Notes: generated by a model from the sequence alone, not told the origin. 64,000 nt of DNA from Gigantopelta aegis (GCF_016097555.1 NC_054701.1:4575808-4639807), one strand, 5' to 3'; positions 13,801 to 26,119 are shown, counted from the stretch's first letter. Numbers and translations: made by a program.

Positions 13801-16584
13801 TCTTTGTCTGTTAATATTCGCTGTCAATGTTCATGTTGTTTTTTTCTACAAATAAATTTTCATATACATATATGTATTTGGAATTGCTTTAAAATGATAA
13901 TTTGGGTTTTTATTTTATAGATCAGTAAAAATATAAATATGTATTATAGTTTAGATGAAACAGTTGTGAATGATTATAAGACTTGGTTAAGTGTATATAA
14001 ATTATTCACTGTAATCATGGTTATAGGACTGCATAATAACATAGTCAGTTGGCTTGTGTTGCCAGATTAAAAAACTAATGTAAAATTTAGAGGTTTCACT
14101 AACATAAGCTGTGTTACCTATAGCATTGACAAACCTTAGTCAAACCTGCTCTAATAGACACCTCAATAAAGCAGCCACCCTTCTAGTGTGTCTTGCCTCC
14201 TCTTATAGAGTTTGTCATTACTTAAGAACTTTAACTGAGGGATGTAGATTAAAACCTTTACACTTCATACAGTGTCAACACCTTTGACAGGTAGACTTGT
14301 CAAATAATTTTAGTGCAATATTGTTATAAAGTTTTTTTCTGTAAATATTAATTTGTTCATTGTAGAATTTGTGTAACATTACATTTTAACATTTATGTTC
14401 TATCACATAATTCTTGACGATGTAACCACATTTTTAAATGCAGTTATAAAATCCTACCAAACCCATTGTCCACTTTAGTGGCAATTGTTTTTATTTTTTA
14501 AAATTAAGTATAGTTATGTTTTAATAATTTGAAATGATTTACTCAAACTATATAATGAATATGCATTTAAGTGTTGTTGAATAGAGGTGTCTGTTACATT
14601 AAATATGGTATTTGCAATACAAAATTATTAATAATGTGACACAAATTATTTGTAGCTAATAATAATCCACTATTAAATTGTAACCTTTAATGAACCTAGC
14701 AGGCTCAAACACAAGATGTCTGAAGTTAGAGTACCCATATTCTTTATATGTGATTGTTTTTTGTTGCTCAAAGAATGTTGTTGATGTGCAAACTATATCT
14801 ATTTTGTGAATATTTTAAAAATTAAAAGTAATGTTTAAAAAAGCATTTTGGTGACAGTAATTAAAAGATTATTCACTGCCTATAAACAACTTAAAACCCT
14901 CAATTCATTTAGATTCAGCATATTTGTATAGAATATAGTATACTACTTTCTACTTCCAGCTCTATGCTTCTGCATTAAACCTAGAATGTTAAGATGATAC
15001 ATGTATTTGGAATTCATATTATAAGTACAATTTATAAAATGTAGTTTCAGTAAAATGTATTCCAATCTTTTGTGTCATAACAAATAAACAAATTACACTA
15101 TAGGTTTGAATATGATTACTTTTTTAAAGTTTTCAAATTACAAAACACCAGATGAGATACACTTACCTTCCTATGATAATGTGTTGTTTTTAAACGTAAA
15201 GTTGATGTTAAAATCTTCATGTGACTATGCATTAATATACTGGTGAAGTCAGCAATGATGCATTAAACTTAATACTTGCTTGTGTATGTTTAATTAATTA
15301 ATCTGTTGTCTTGGACTTGTTTCACCGACGTCTGTCATTAGTTTATCATAATGTCAGGGTTTAAGCTGATGTTTGCCAAATGTTAATTAAAATTTAATGT
15401 GGCGAATGTATGTTATTACAAATTCACCAAATAGTTCATTCACAAACTTATTTGTAGGTGTATACCTATTTTAAAAAATAATTCTGTTTAGCTAAATGCA
15501 GTTACTTTAATTTGGCTAGATTTTCTGATCAAATTCACCAAATTGCTAATTATCTTTGGCATCCAGCTTAAACCCTAAATGTGTATATATGTATTGCTGT
15601 GTGTTACGTATTGTAAACAGGTCTCGACTTTTCTCCATATGACACACGTGTCACGGAGTCTTTAAATTGTTTAATTTGATGAAGAAGAAAAAACTTTAAT
15701 AAAGTGTCAGGTGTTAGTTAAAGCCCATATCAACTGCTTCACTAACAGGCCAGTAGGAACCGAGGGGTGGGGTGAGATATGGATCATAACATAAGGTTTT
15801 TGTCCTATTATACAAAACTTTAACATGGCCACCCTAAATGAGGCTATCATGGGATAAATATTTCATAAAGCATCATGCCATCCCCCACCCCCACCCCTAA
15901 AAAGATGGACTAGAGCAATAAAATAACATTTGTAAAGAATAGAAGCCCTGGCCAGATGCCCAGTTTGCAGAGGAGAACTTCCATTTCTCAGCTTGTAGAG
16001 ACGAGTACTGAAGAAAAGAGTTTCTTCACATAAAAGTCCATTAGGTTGTACTCAACCCATTTGTAACTTTTTCACCTAATAAAACATTGCAATAATTTTA
16101 GAGAGACCACCCCTTCCGCAAGGCAAACTTACATTTTATGTTTATACAAGAATACACTGTAGAATTCAGATACCCTAGTTTTCATAAAAACCTGTATATT
16201 TTGCTGTTTATATGCAAATGGATTGTTTTATCGAAATATATTTAAATGTATCAACAAACTGCTTGTGCAGTTCAATACCTATAGGAAGTTTTTATTTTAT
16301 GTTTTAGAATCTATCTAACATCTAGTCTTTCAGTGAAGAAGAAAACAGCATTGAATCAAAGTTAACCCTTGCACAGTTTTAGCTGTGTATGTTTATGTGA
16401 TAGTCTTGTAAAGTGCTAACAAACTAGATGTATTGTGAACCAGCAGAATAGAGAGCGACACCATTGTTCTGTGTTTGTCACTATATTTTAATATTTAAAC
16501 AAAAATAAATGAAATATATTATGCAAAGGATCAGTGTTATTGTTGCTTTGTTTTGTAAAATCATTAATATAATCTATGAAAAGT
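10801..16584. other. AT-rich gene-free stretch
   Basis: About 5.8 kb of AT-rich sequence in which I recognise no gene. It could be a very long 3' UTR of the smoothelin-like gene, or intergenic. A repeat remnant near 15745-15905 starts acaggccagtaggaacc, similar to the elements at 43748 and 44389. A last AATAAA is at 16504-16509. Confidence 0.5.
16504..16509 (+). promoter_or_regulatory. Candidate poly(A) signal, distal
   Basis: AATAAA in caaaaataaatgaaat, immediately before the first intergenic SINE. It would mark a distal end if the message is long. Confidence 0.3.
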
Positions 16585-16905
16585 TTAAAGTTTGTTTTGT
16601 TTAACAACACCACTGGAGCACATTGATTAATTAATCTTTCGCTATTGGATGTCAAACATTTGGTAATTCTGACTCATAGTCTTCAGAAAAAACCTGCTAC
16701 ATTTGTCCTAATGCAGCAAGGGATCTTTTATATGCGCTTTCCCACAGACAGGAAAGCACATTCCATGACCTTTGACCAGTTGTGCACTGGTTAGAACGAG
16801 AAACCCCAATCAGTTGAATAGATCCACAGAGGAGGTGCGATCATGCGACGCAGGCACCTTAAGCGAGCACTCGACCAACGGAGCTAAATCCTGCCCCCTA
16901 ATAAT
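16585..16905 (-). mobile_element. tRNA-headed SINE, minus orientation
   Basis: Tail gtttgttttgtttaacaaca, body ttggatgtcaaacatttggt and gcaagggatcttttatatgc, and a degenerate tRNA head at the right end (cgagcactcgaccaacggag, then ctaaatcctgccccc). It is full length but diverged. Confidence 0.88.
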
Positions 16906-17370
16906 GTATGGAAGGTGAAAGAAAACACTTCACTTGATTTCACGTACTAGACATTTGTGGGAGATCAGTACAACAGGATAGAGAAGCTGCACATCACTAG
17001 TCCCCTACTGGTCCAAGGGAGGCAACTAGATGTTTCGTCTCCGTCCTTACGACTACATGTTCATCTTTCCCACATAGTTTTACAGATGGGGTTTATTTTT
17101 TTAAATGCCTCAAATATACGGAGCTGAAATATTGTATATAGCATTATGATCTAATTTTTTACAGAGTTATGGCCCTTGAACTTAGAATATATATATATAC
17201 TCTTCAAAAGAAGAAACGCAAAACCACATTGTCGTAACATTTGGAGAATTGATTTAATTATTGAATGGTGAGTCCGATAATTACCAAATGTTGCAGGATT
17301 GTTCACAATTCACTCTAGTCCATTGTGAGTAAGTGATAGGACACACCACCAAGGTCAAGGTCATCTGGAG

Positions 17371-18378
17371 TCAATACCGGGTGTGGCCTCCGCGTGTGTT
17401 GACAACTGCCTGGCACCGCCTGCCCATTGAAGCAACCAGAGTACGGATGACGTCCCGGGGGATGGTGGCCCACTCGGCCTGCAAGGTTGCTGCCAGCTCG
17501 GGCAGGGTCTGGGGCTGTGGTTGTCGCTGTCGCAGGCGTTGGTCCAACTCGTCCCATAGATGCTCAATTGGTTTCAAATCCGGTGATATCGATGGCCAAG
17601 GAAGGACATTAATGTTGTTGTTCTGTAGGAAAGCCGTTGTGAGACGTGCTGTGTGAGGCCTGGCGTTGTCATGTTGGAACACTGCGTTGGCGTTGGCCAT
17701 AACTGGAACGATGTGTGGCCGGAGGATCTGGTCAATGTAGCCCTGTGCATTCAGGTTGCCCTGCACGTGGACCAGGTCAGTTCTGCCAGTGTGTGAGATG
17801 GCTGCCCACACCATGACACTACCCCCGCCGAATCTGTCCACTTCCTGCACGCAGTTTGCCGCATAACGTTCACCACGACGCCTATACACGCGACATCTTC
17901 CATCATGATGTCGGAGCAGAAATCGGGACTCGTCACTGAACCACACCTGTCTCCATCGCAGTTGAGGCCATTGTCGATGCATCTGGCACCACTGCAGTCG
18001 GAGTCGACGGTGTTGTGGTGTTAAGATGACACCTCGAACTGGACGTCTGGCACGAATTCCTACCTCACGTAGGCGGTTCCGTACGGTCTGGTCGGATATC
18101 CTGCGCAAACCTGGTATTGCTGCGGCTGTGGAGGTGGCAGTAGTCGATCGTTCCCGAAGGTGGCGTACCCGGATGTAGCGGTCCTGCCCGGGGGTAGTGA
18201 ACCGTGGTCGACCGGATCTAGGGAGGTCACGTGTTGATCCATGTTGCTGGTAACGGTCCCCCAGTCTGGAGATGGTGCTTGGGGACACATGGAATGCCCT
18301 GGCAACGGCCGTTCTGGATTCGCCTGCGTCTAGTCGGCCGATGGCATTGTTTCTCTGCGGTTCACCGAGACGTGGCAT
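17371..18378 (-). CDS. Tc1-family DD34E transposase
   Basis: 335-aa transposase that cuts and pastes its element in the nucleus. I start it at MPRLGEPQRN. The frame is open further upstream, but the outermost in-frame codon is GTG, and a TATAAAAG box at 18437-18444 would place transcription start near 18410. Residues 1-110 form two helix-turn-helix units (AVARAFHVSPSTISRL and ISDQTVRNRLREVGIRARRP) joined by an RSGRPR AT-hook-like linker. The catalytic triad is visible: Asp149 in FSDESRF, Asp237 in FQHDNARPHTA and Glu272 in LKPIEHLWDEL. There are 34 residues between the second Asp and the Glu, the Tc1 spacing. The GGGSVMVWAAI motif is present and the length is normal for the family. I see no stop or frameshift. 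It is much richer in GC than its surroundings. Confidence 0.95.
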   Translation of the reverse strand: MPRLGEPQRNNAIGRLDAGESRTAVARAFHVSPSTISRLGDRYQQHGSTRDLPRSGRPRFTTPGQDRYIRVRHLRERSTTATSTAAAIPGLRRISDQTVRNRLREVGIRARRPVRGVILTPQHRRLRLQWCQMHRQWPQLRWRQVWFSDESRFLLRHHDGRCRVYRRRGERYAANCVQEVDRFGGGSVMVWAAISHTGRTDLVHVQGNLNAQGYIDQILRPHIVPVMANANAVFQHDNARPHTARLTTAFLQNNNINVLPWPSISPDLKPIEHLWDELDQRLRQRQPQPQTLPELAATLQAEWATIPRDVIRTLVASMGRRCQAVVNTRGGHTRY

Positions 18379-18436
18379 GTCCTGGATTGTCAACTGTCGG
18401 CCAGATACAGAGGCCAGGCAAGCGAACACCCTGCAC

Positions 18437-18444
18437 TTTTATAC
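18437..18444 (-). promoter_or_regulatory. TATA box of the Tc1 transposase
   Basis: Minus strand reads TATAAAAG, about 60 bp upstream of the chosen ATG at 18376-18378. The spacing suits a short leader. Confidence 0.55.
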
Positions 18445-18693
18445 TGTCGGTGTTCATGTTGCATGTGCAGACAACGCACGTGCAGTGGTGACATGGTTTG
18501 CACGTGGCTGCGTTTTTGCGAATATTCACATTTTGGAACTTTATTGTACAGTAGCTGCGTTTTATCGAATGTAACCGTGGGAATGTGTTTGGGACATGCA
18601 ATGACCTTATATTCACAAAGCATGAACCGGTAGGAAACATAAAATCGGAGTTATAACCCATTTGTACCCTTTTGAGTTTCTTTTTTTGTCATC

Positions 18694-19749
18694 AACCCGA
18701 CTTGTAAAACATAAATGACTTGATAGTATAATAAACTATTTAACTAAATACTAGTATATTTCAATTTGCATCAACAGAACGAAATGGAGTTAAAATATTT
18801 CTTTTTTTTTTAAAAACCCAAAGAAAAAAATGCATATTATTAGGCCTATTGGTAGGGTACATTCCTTATAGCAAAAACGACCACTCAAAATACCCAAGTG
18901 ATCGATACTTTTCTTTGGGACGACGTAATTGGTCAGTTTTGTGATTTTAGATGGGAAAGTCTACTTAATCAAGAGGTTACAGAATTACTTACAGTAATAA
19001 AGCACAACGGCTGATAATGTCCATTACGATTTGAGGAGTATCCGTACGGTTATCACACCACAATACCCTGTGATCTTAATAAAAGAGAAGTCTTTTTAGT
19101 GTGTATAGCCAGTGTCTGGGGACTGTCTAAATATACACCTGCCAATCAGGAACCACGGGTACAGGCCACGGAAAGAAAATACCAATTAACCAAGAAAACA
19201 CCGATTATTATTTCAGTACATGGGTTAATTTATGTACAAAACATAATACAGTTATTTCAACACTTTGACAATGGTTTATTTTGTATTGAAAAATAATATA
19301 CAATTATTGCTTGCTTACTGGGATGGCTATCCTTACAGAACAATGCGATGCATCCACAAAAATCAGGTATGTTTTGTTTCTTCAGTTCGAAGACTAATTC
19401 CTGACGTGACACGTTAGGTATTACGTAACCACCAGCTCGCCAGAGGGCATATTCACTGGTATGGTACAAAATAGATGTGCCCGTTATATACAATAGCCAT
19501 CACATTTAACCGTTTCATCAACTATATGATTATACTTGTTGATATTAAGCAATATGTGCATTATATATCATTGAATATGCATACCAGGCCAAATGCCTTA
19601 ATTGTCCCCTCCTTTAATAAATTATATACTAGTAACAAAATTATACATTTAGTAGATCTTTCTGGTTATACTTTGGGCCTGACCTGTATCCCATTCTTTA
19701 AATGTCTACAAGGGGATTTGAACCAGAGACTAGCAGCTAAGCCAAATGG
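18694..19749. other. Gene-free stretch
   Basis: AT-rich intergenic sequence; nothing recognised. Confidence 0.4.
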
Positions 19750-20060
19750 GAAAGTTTTTTTTGTTCTGTTTAACGACACCACTAGAACACATTAATTAAT
19801 CGTTGGCTATTGGATGTCAAACATTTCGTAATTAGGACACGTAGTCATCGGAGGAAACCCGCTAAACTTTTCCTAATGCAGCAAGGGATCCGTTATCTGC
19901 ACTTTCCTATAAACAGGAAAGCATATACCACAGCCTTTGACCAGTTATGGTATACTGGTTGGAACTTTAAAAAACCCCAATCAGCTGAATGGATCCACCA
20001 AGGTGGTTCGATACTGAGACACAAGTACCTCTACAGACTGAGCAAAATCCCCCAACCCAA
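19750..20060 (-). mobile_element. tRNA-headed SINE, minus orientation
   Basis: Tail ttctgtttaacgacaccact, body gcaagggatccgttatctgc and caggaaagcatataccacag, and a degenerate head ending gagcaaaatcccccaaccc. Confidence 0.85.
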
Positions 20061-20394
20061 TAGAAAAATGTCCACTAGCTATAAGGAAATGTCTGCTACC
20101 AACACCACAACACACTCCCCTCGAGTGAAGCCATGTCACAACCGTCACAAGTCACGACTGACTGGATTATTGTATTCAGAATACAGTTCCTACTCTGGTT
20201 TCATGTAAATCAAGCCCCATATCTGTGTGTATGTGATCGGGATCTCATGGTCTACATCTATTGAACCAAATAAAAATGCTGTCTGTAGACTGAATGGTTT
20301 CCCCCATCCCAATTGGTGTTCCATTAGTGGAATGTTAAAGGCTGTGAAACTTGTGGCTGCCACGTTAACCAATTATTGGACATACGGCTCTTAG

Positions 20395-20765
20395 GTGTTG
20401 GCTCCCACCCAGAGGTGGTTTAAGGACTAGAAACACGCCTTTCTATACCAAATTTTAAAATAGACTTACCTCAATATTTGTACTGCAGTGTGCTTTTACC
20501 TACAACTCTTTAAAGTTTTTTACATAATTGTATAAATATTTCCATATACATGTACTTACCTTTTGGGACACCTAATAGCTGATGTATATTTTGTTAGGAT
20601 GTCGTTAAACATTCGTTCATTAAATGGCTAGGTGTAAGACCACTACACAAAACCTCGCTCATTAACCCTCAGACTCCATCCTGGACAGACAACCCAGATA
20701 GCCGAGGTGTATGCCCAGGACAGTGTACTTGAACCTTAATTGGCTACTAGCATGAAAATAGCTAT
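20395..20765 (+). mobile_element. Second SINE family, interrupted copy
   Basis: Shares ggctcccacccagag and agccgaggtgtatgcccagg, then acagtgtacttgaacc, with the copy at 48285-48595. About 190 bp of unrelated sequence lies in the middle, ending gtcgttaaacattcgttcat. Confidence 0.5.
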
Positions 20766-20823
20766 CAATGAATGAATACATTAAGTTCTCCCATCAGCCT
20801 TACAGGGAGTTTTAGCCTACTGA

Positions 20824-20927
<104 letters not shown>

Positions 20928-20999
20928 TCAGTCGGGGAAACAAATGGAAGATACTCCATGTGAAAACAAAAACCACAACAGCAGCTGGAGACCTATTTC

Positions 21000-21005
21000 T
21001 TTATT
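21000..21005 (-). promoter_or_regulatory. Poly(A) signal of eL29
   Basis: Minus strand AATAAA in caacaataaagaaatagg, about 85 bp after the eL29 stop codon. Confidence 0.75.
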
Positions 21006-21089
21006 GTTGTCTCCCCATCAACATGTACATATTTCAAGTGATGACAACTGGATAAAGGTTCCAGTCTCTGTGATGTCGAGTGTTCCAGT

Positions 21090-21194
21090 CTATTTTTTGC
21101 CCTTATCTGCAGTGGGAGCAACAGCAGCCACTACTTTGCCTCTTTTGTTGTGTTTCCTGGAGAACTTCAGATTCTTCAAGAACTTTGGATCAAC
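21090..21194 (-). CDS. Ribosomal protein eL29, coding exon 3
   Basis: Encodes VDPKFLKNLKFSRKHNKRGK then VVAAVAPTADKGKK and a tag stop. The VDPKFL-N--F--KHNK-G core is the eL29 signature. The acceptor on the minus strand is ggtttcag and the exon starts on a codon boundary, matching exon 2, which ends in MKG; together they give the conserved KGVDPKF. The Lys-rich tail is short, as in other invertebrate eL29 proteins, which lack the long C-terminal extension of the mammalian form. The complete product is 68 aa. It is a small basic protein of the large ribosomal subunit. Confidence 0.95.
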   Translation of the reverse strand, partial: VDPKFLKNLKFSRKHNKRGKVVAAVAPTADKGKK

Positions 21195-22497
21195 CTGAAA
21201 CCATAGTATTACTTATATTCAAGCAACATTTTGTTCAGCATCGCATCATGATTCGCACCCATGTTTCAGAGATCACTACACAATTTTAAACTATTAAACA
21301 GTTGATGCTGATCAATTTTCAGTTGACTAGAAATATCACTAATCAAGATTTTAAAAACAAAATGTTCTCCAAAAATAGTCATTAGATTCATTAAAAACTC
21401 AAATTATCAACACTTCTGTTCAGAGTTTTCAAGGTATGTAGCTTTTTTATTTTGGATCAAATTAATTTTGAGCTACCGCAAATAACAGGATCAGTAACAT
21501 GTTGATTTGCCAAATGTGATAATTTAAGACAAACACTGCAAGCAATGTGTAAGCTAATGGTAAACAAGAGTACTGGTGAGGTACATGTTAAGCCCGTCTG
21601 GAGTTTGATGGAAAACCATAGATACTAATGAATATGTTACGGTATGATTCAATTATAATTATGTGAAATGTTTGTAATGTGATGGATGAACAGTAAACAT
21701 TCCTGACTTCTTCAAAGGCTAAACAAGATTTTCCTATGATCTTCAAAATATAGACAATTATCTGATTTATTTGTGTCACAGTGACCTACTATGCGACACA
21801 CCACCATCCCAAGTTGTTTCTACACGCGAGCTTTGATGGTCCTGAATGCATCTGTATGCAAGATACCGTTTGGACAAGGATTTACTGTTATGTGCAGTAG
21901 ACCATGAAAAGTAAGTCACAGTGACCTAACCAGACATGAAAAAGTTAACAGATGGACGTACAACACCATACCATAATACAACCCATCATAGATGGTATAT
22001 AAAAAACCTGTAGTATTTTACATTGCCAAAAGACAAGGATCAGAAGTTTTTAACTACACAGAAAATACTTTTGACAAAATAATCCGCTGTCTGCTGGGCA
22101 ACCATCCCATACATATGGCAGATCTTTCATAGTCCAGGGATTCAGATCTCACCAATTTGGGCACAACATTTGTCTGATTGTTCTGAGCATTAACAAGATC
22201 TTTAAGGATCACATTAATTGAGGATGTGAAATGAAGTGATTTGAAGAGTGGTAGATATTCAGAAATGCATTTTGAATTATTTCAAGCTAATTTAGGCTTA
22301 ATATTTCAGTAGTTTTTGTTATTTTTGGCACACACTTTACCATTGTGACTTTAATGCTCACTTGCACAAAAAGGAAATGGGCGACATGAATTTGGTCTCG
22401 AGTAAGCCATAAATGGGTTATGCAAATTATCAATCCTCAGAGGTGTTTTAATGGAGGATATAAACATGAACTGACGTTAATGTACAAAACAACTTAC
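21195..22497 (-). other. eL29 intron between coding exons 2 and 3
   Basis: 1.3 kb intron, gtaagt to tttcag on the minus strand. Ribosomal protein introns often carry snoRNAs. I looked for box C/D and H/ACA signals on both strands and found nothing convincing. Confidence 0.6.
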
Positions 22498-22562
22498 ACC
22501 CTTCATAGATGGACATCGGTAGGACTTGGGTTTGTGGATACCATTCCTGTGAGCTTTCGAAT
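22498..22562 (-). CDS. Ribosomal protein eL29, coding exon 2
   Basis: 65-nt exon. Two bases complete a split Asn codon, followed by SKAHRNGIHKPKSYRCPSMK and G. HRNGI-KP is diagnostic of eL29. The donor on the minus strand is a perfect gtaagt and the acceptor is tttatttcag. Phase 1 in and phase 0 out fit both neighbours exactly. Confidence 0.95.
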
Positions 22563-22817
22563 CTGAAATAAATAGTAAAATTTCCAATCAACGCCTCAGA
22601 ATTTCAAGTTTTATGAGAAAACTTTTTTCAGTTTCCTTGTATCATCAGAATTCATCCGAATTTCTTCTTTTTTAATCATGGTAACAATGTATGATACATA
22701 CACATAATAATGGAAAACAAACCTTAGGTTCTACAATTTTGATGACTAATTATCAGAAATTATTGTCTACGTAAATTGCTATGAAAGTTAAACTTGATCT
22801 GCAACAGAACATGATAA

Positions 22818-23140
22818 GGAAGAAAATATTTTTATTTAATGATGCACTCAACACATTTTATAAAAAAAAATTACTATTATATATATGGTTAAGGACTACA
22901 CAGATATTGTGAGGAAACCCGCTGTTGCCACATCATGAGCTACTCTTTTCAATTAGCAGCAAGGGCTCTTTTTTATGCACCATCCCACACAGGATAGTAC
23001 ATACCACTGCCTTTGTTACACCAGTTGTGGAGCACTGCCTGGAACAAAAAATAGCCCAATGGACTCCCTGACGAGGATCGATCCTAGACCAACTGCGCAT
23101 CAGGCAAGCGCTTTACCACTTGGTTATGTCCCAACCCCAA
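22818..23140 (-). mobile_element. tRNA-headed SINE, minus orientation
   Basis: Tail atttttatttaatgatgcac, then ggttaaggactacacagata, gcaagggctcttttttatgc and gacgaggatcgatcctagac. It ends in the tRNA-like gcgctttaccacttgg. The B-box-derived gatcgatcct is well kept. Confidence 0.88.
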
Positions 23141-23397
23141 GAACATCATAAAGCTATATACAAAATTTCAGCTGGATATCTTGAGGCATTGCACACAAAA
23201 AGTCTAAAAAAAACTAATGTTTGTATCTGCTAAAGTCAAGGGCCATAACTCTGTAATAACAGGGTTTTACTTCTAAAATTTGACTTGACAACCATTGCTT
23301 TGACTGGGAATTTTAGTGTTGTTTTACAATTTTTTTTAGAATTTTCAGTTTGATTTAAAAAAAACATCTTAGTAAGCCTTTCTAGAATTAAAAAGAC

Positions 23398-23542
23398 CAG
23401 GGCCCGTGCTTATAAAACTTAAAGTGTAGACTTTAATAAAGTCCAGACTTTAACGTAATGCTATTTGAATGGCGTTGCCATGACGTTAAAGTCTGGACTT
23501 TATTAAAAGTCTCGACTTTAAGGTTTATAAGCACGGGGCCAG
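23398..23542. mobile_element. Palindromic MITE, 145 bp
   Basis: Almost the whole element is an inverted repeat: cccgtgcttataaaacttaa near the left end pairs with aggtttataagcacgggg near the right, and aaagtccagacttt pairs with aaagtctggacttt inside. No clear target duplication was found. Confidence 0.8.
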
Positions 23543-23758
23543 GTGTGCGGAAAGTACTTGTCTGCTCGCCAAATGAGAGTAAAAATTCTGATGGACGGGT
23601 TAAAAAATGCAACTACCAGTCCGACGGATGATCTGTCTTTTTCTGACCAACTGGTGGCGTTTTTGAATCCACGGTTATGCATCTGTCATGCTAGAATTTC
23701 AAACCATTCAAACAAATTGTTCAGAATGATACAAAAATACACAATACATGTACCACCT

Positions 23759-25226
23759 CAGGGTTTCTGCCAGAGGGCAAAACGGGTATGGCGCCATACC
23801 CAAATGTTTTGGCAGATTTTTTTTTTAAGTTAACCTTTTTCAGGGCTTCTAATTTTTTTTATATAAAATCCACTAGCCATGGGTTCAGTAATTAATGTAT
23901 TTTACTGGCCATGATTAAAAATCCACTAGCCCTACTTTACCTAAAAGTAAATACAATTTCACTAATAGTAATAATCAGATATGGCACCTAAACAGGGAAA
24001 TAGAACTTAAAAACACTAAGATTGGGGAGGTAGGAGTGGGAACAGGATATTCATATTTACAAAATAGACTTAATGCAGCATTTGACAACTTTTTTTTTAC
24101 TAGCCATCGGGCATGGTAACAGTAGTTATTTACTAGCCCAACGTTGAATATCACTAGCCACGGGAGTGGAGCTACCATAATCTAGAAGCCCTGTCTGGCA
24201 TGGTAACAGTAGTTATTTACTAGCCCAACGTTGAATATCACTAGCCACGGGAGTGGAGCTACCATAATCTAGAAGCCCTGTCTGGCATGGTAACAGTAGT
24301 TATTTACTAGCCCAACGTTGAATATCACTAGCCACGGGAGTGGAGCTACCATAATCTAGAAGCCCTGTCTGGCATGGTAACAGTAGTTATTTACTAGCCC
24401 AACGCTGAATATCACTAGCCACGGGAGTGGAGCTACCATAATCTAGAAGCCCTGTCTGGCATGGTAACAGTAGTTATTTACTAGCCCAACGTTGAATATC
24501 ACTAGCCACGGGAGTGGAGCTACCATAATCTAGAAGCCCTGTCTGGCATGGTAACAGTAGTTATTTACTAGCCCAACGTTGAATATCACTAGCCACGGGA
24601 GTGGAGCTACCATAATCTAGAAGCCCTGTCTGGCATGGTAACAGTAGTTATTTACTAGCCCAACGCTGAATATCACTAGCCACGGGAGTGGAGCTACCAT
24701 AATCTAGAAGCCCTGTCTGGCATGGTAACAGTAGTTATTTACTAGCCCAACGTTGAATATCACTAGCCACGGGAGTGGAGCTACCATAATCTAGAAGCCC
24801 TGTCTGGCATGGTAACAGTAGTTATTTACTAGCCCAACGTTGAATATCACTAGCCACGGGAGTGGAGCTACCATAATCTAGAAGCCCTGTCTGGCATGGT
24901 AACAGTAGTTATTTACTAGCCCAACGTTGAATATCACTAGCCACGGGAGTGGAGCTACCATAATCTAGAAGCCCTGTCTGGCATGGTAACAGTAGTTATT
25001 TACTAGCCCAACGTTGAATATCACTAGCCACGGGAGTGGAGCTACCATAATCTAGAAGCCCTGACAAAATTAATTACTCTTGTCATTACTGTATGATTTT
25101 CTCAACCCTAACCCTAAACGTAATCCATTTTCTTTCTGGGAGAGGGCCCCCATACCCCCTCATGACTGTGGTTCTATTCAATTCCATAGCGCCATACCCA
25201 AACAAAAATATCTGGCAGAAACACTG
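23759..25226. mobile_element. Non-autonomous TIR element with CAGGG ends
   Basis: The left terminus cagggtttctgccaga and the right terminus tctggcagaaacactg are inverted copies (15 of 16 bases). The flanking 5-mers cacct and cactt are a possible decayed 5-bp duplication. A second, nested pair of ends (cagggcttcta near 23842 and tagaagccctg near 25054-25064) lies inside and contains the minisatellite. A related terminus occurs at about 46492-46509. No transposase is present. The ends look hAT-like. Confidence 0.7.
24107..25064. repeat. 87-bp minisatellite, 11 copies
   Basis: The unit runs ctggcatggtaacagtagtt, atttactagcccaacgttga, atatcactagccacgggagt, ggagctaccataatctagaa, gccctgt. Copies are virtually identical (a c/t change in two). 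Each unit includes the sequence of the nested element's right terminus, tctagaagccctg, so the array looks like a tandem amplification of a transposon end. Confidence 0.95.
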
Positions 25227-25454
25227 CACTTGGATAACACTACTGTCAATGTGATACATGTATTGTTTATTTTTGTCAACAGACTACTTCGGAGTTCCGA
25301 AATACGCAAGCACAAAATACCCAAAACAGAGCCGGTCAAAAGTCAATGCTTCCTAAAAATAGCTTATTTATGTTGATAGTATGTTGCCAGTGTGATTGGA
25401 ATATATTGTTCTGTTAAATAATTGAAAGATGTCACTTGAATTTTGTAAATCTAT

Positions 25455-25643
25455 CAGTGTTCGAGATTAAAATTTTTGGCCAATATCCCAGTTGGATACT
25501 AACATTTCAAAATCTGGTATCCCACCTGAGAATTTAGTATTAAATATGGTATCCCGGTGGGATACTGGGTTCTTGAAGTCTGGTATCCAAAATTAAATTC
25601 TGGTATCCCTGGGATATCGGGATACCGTTAATCTCGAACACTG
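25455..25643. mobile_element. MITE, 189 bp, with 5-bp target duplication
   Basis: Perfect 16-bp terminal inverted repeats (cagtgttcgagattaa) flanked on both sides by tctat. The interior is rich in inverted ggtatccc and gggatacc motifs, so the single strand would fold strongly. Confidence 0.88.
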
Positions 25644-26119
25644 TCTATATGAAAGAAATGTGATGAACTTCATCATTACCAGAATAATAAAACTTTACTG
25701 ATTTGTCAAACAAGGTTTGGGTCTTGATTTTACTTGCCACTTGATGTTGATGACTTACCAAATGTCTTTATTAATGTTTTTGTCAATATATTATATTATA
25801 TTATTATTAAACAATAAAATATATAGTTCCATAGGCTGGCAGACTACTAGACATTCTGGCCGTCTAGTACATTTTAGTTGGTTCTGGTCCGGCAGGCTAG
25901 TGAAATATTTTCTGCACCAGTGAAGACTAATACCATACATATACTTGTTTTTATTCAAATTAATATCTAGTTTTATGTATTGTTTTCAAAATTAGAATTA
26001 TTTACATTAATTGGGAATTTTTTACTCAAATTTTTTGAATAAAAACGACATAGCTTTTGAGGAATGGTGGGGATGGGTGCCAATTATTTGAGTCTAGAAA
26101 CATAGGTGATAAAACCTTG

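Larger units (their letters stand above)
17200..18693 (-). mobile_element. Tc1-type DNA transposon, apparently intact
   Basis: The left end is a TA-rich run followed by ctcttcaaaagaagaaacgc. The right end, around 18672-18692 (ttgagtttctttttttgtca), is its imperfect inverted copy, matching about 15 of 20 bases. One uninterrupted transposase lies between the ends on the minus strand. The exact right boundary is uncertain. Confidence 0.85.

Noticed and set aside
17361-17374. TCAAGGTCA-type nuclear receptor site (aaggtcaaggtca)
   Set aside because: It lies in the transposon terminal region beside the transposase stop and is more likely chance or part of the element than host regulation.
17315-18661. 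Several further frames overlapping the Tc1 transposase
   Set aside because: They are shadows of the GC-rich transposase on other frames and lack any motif.
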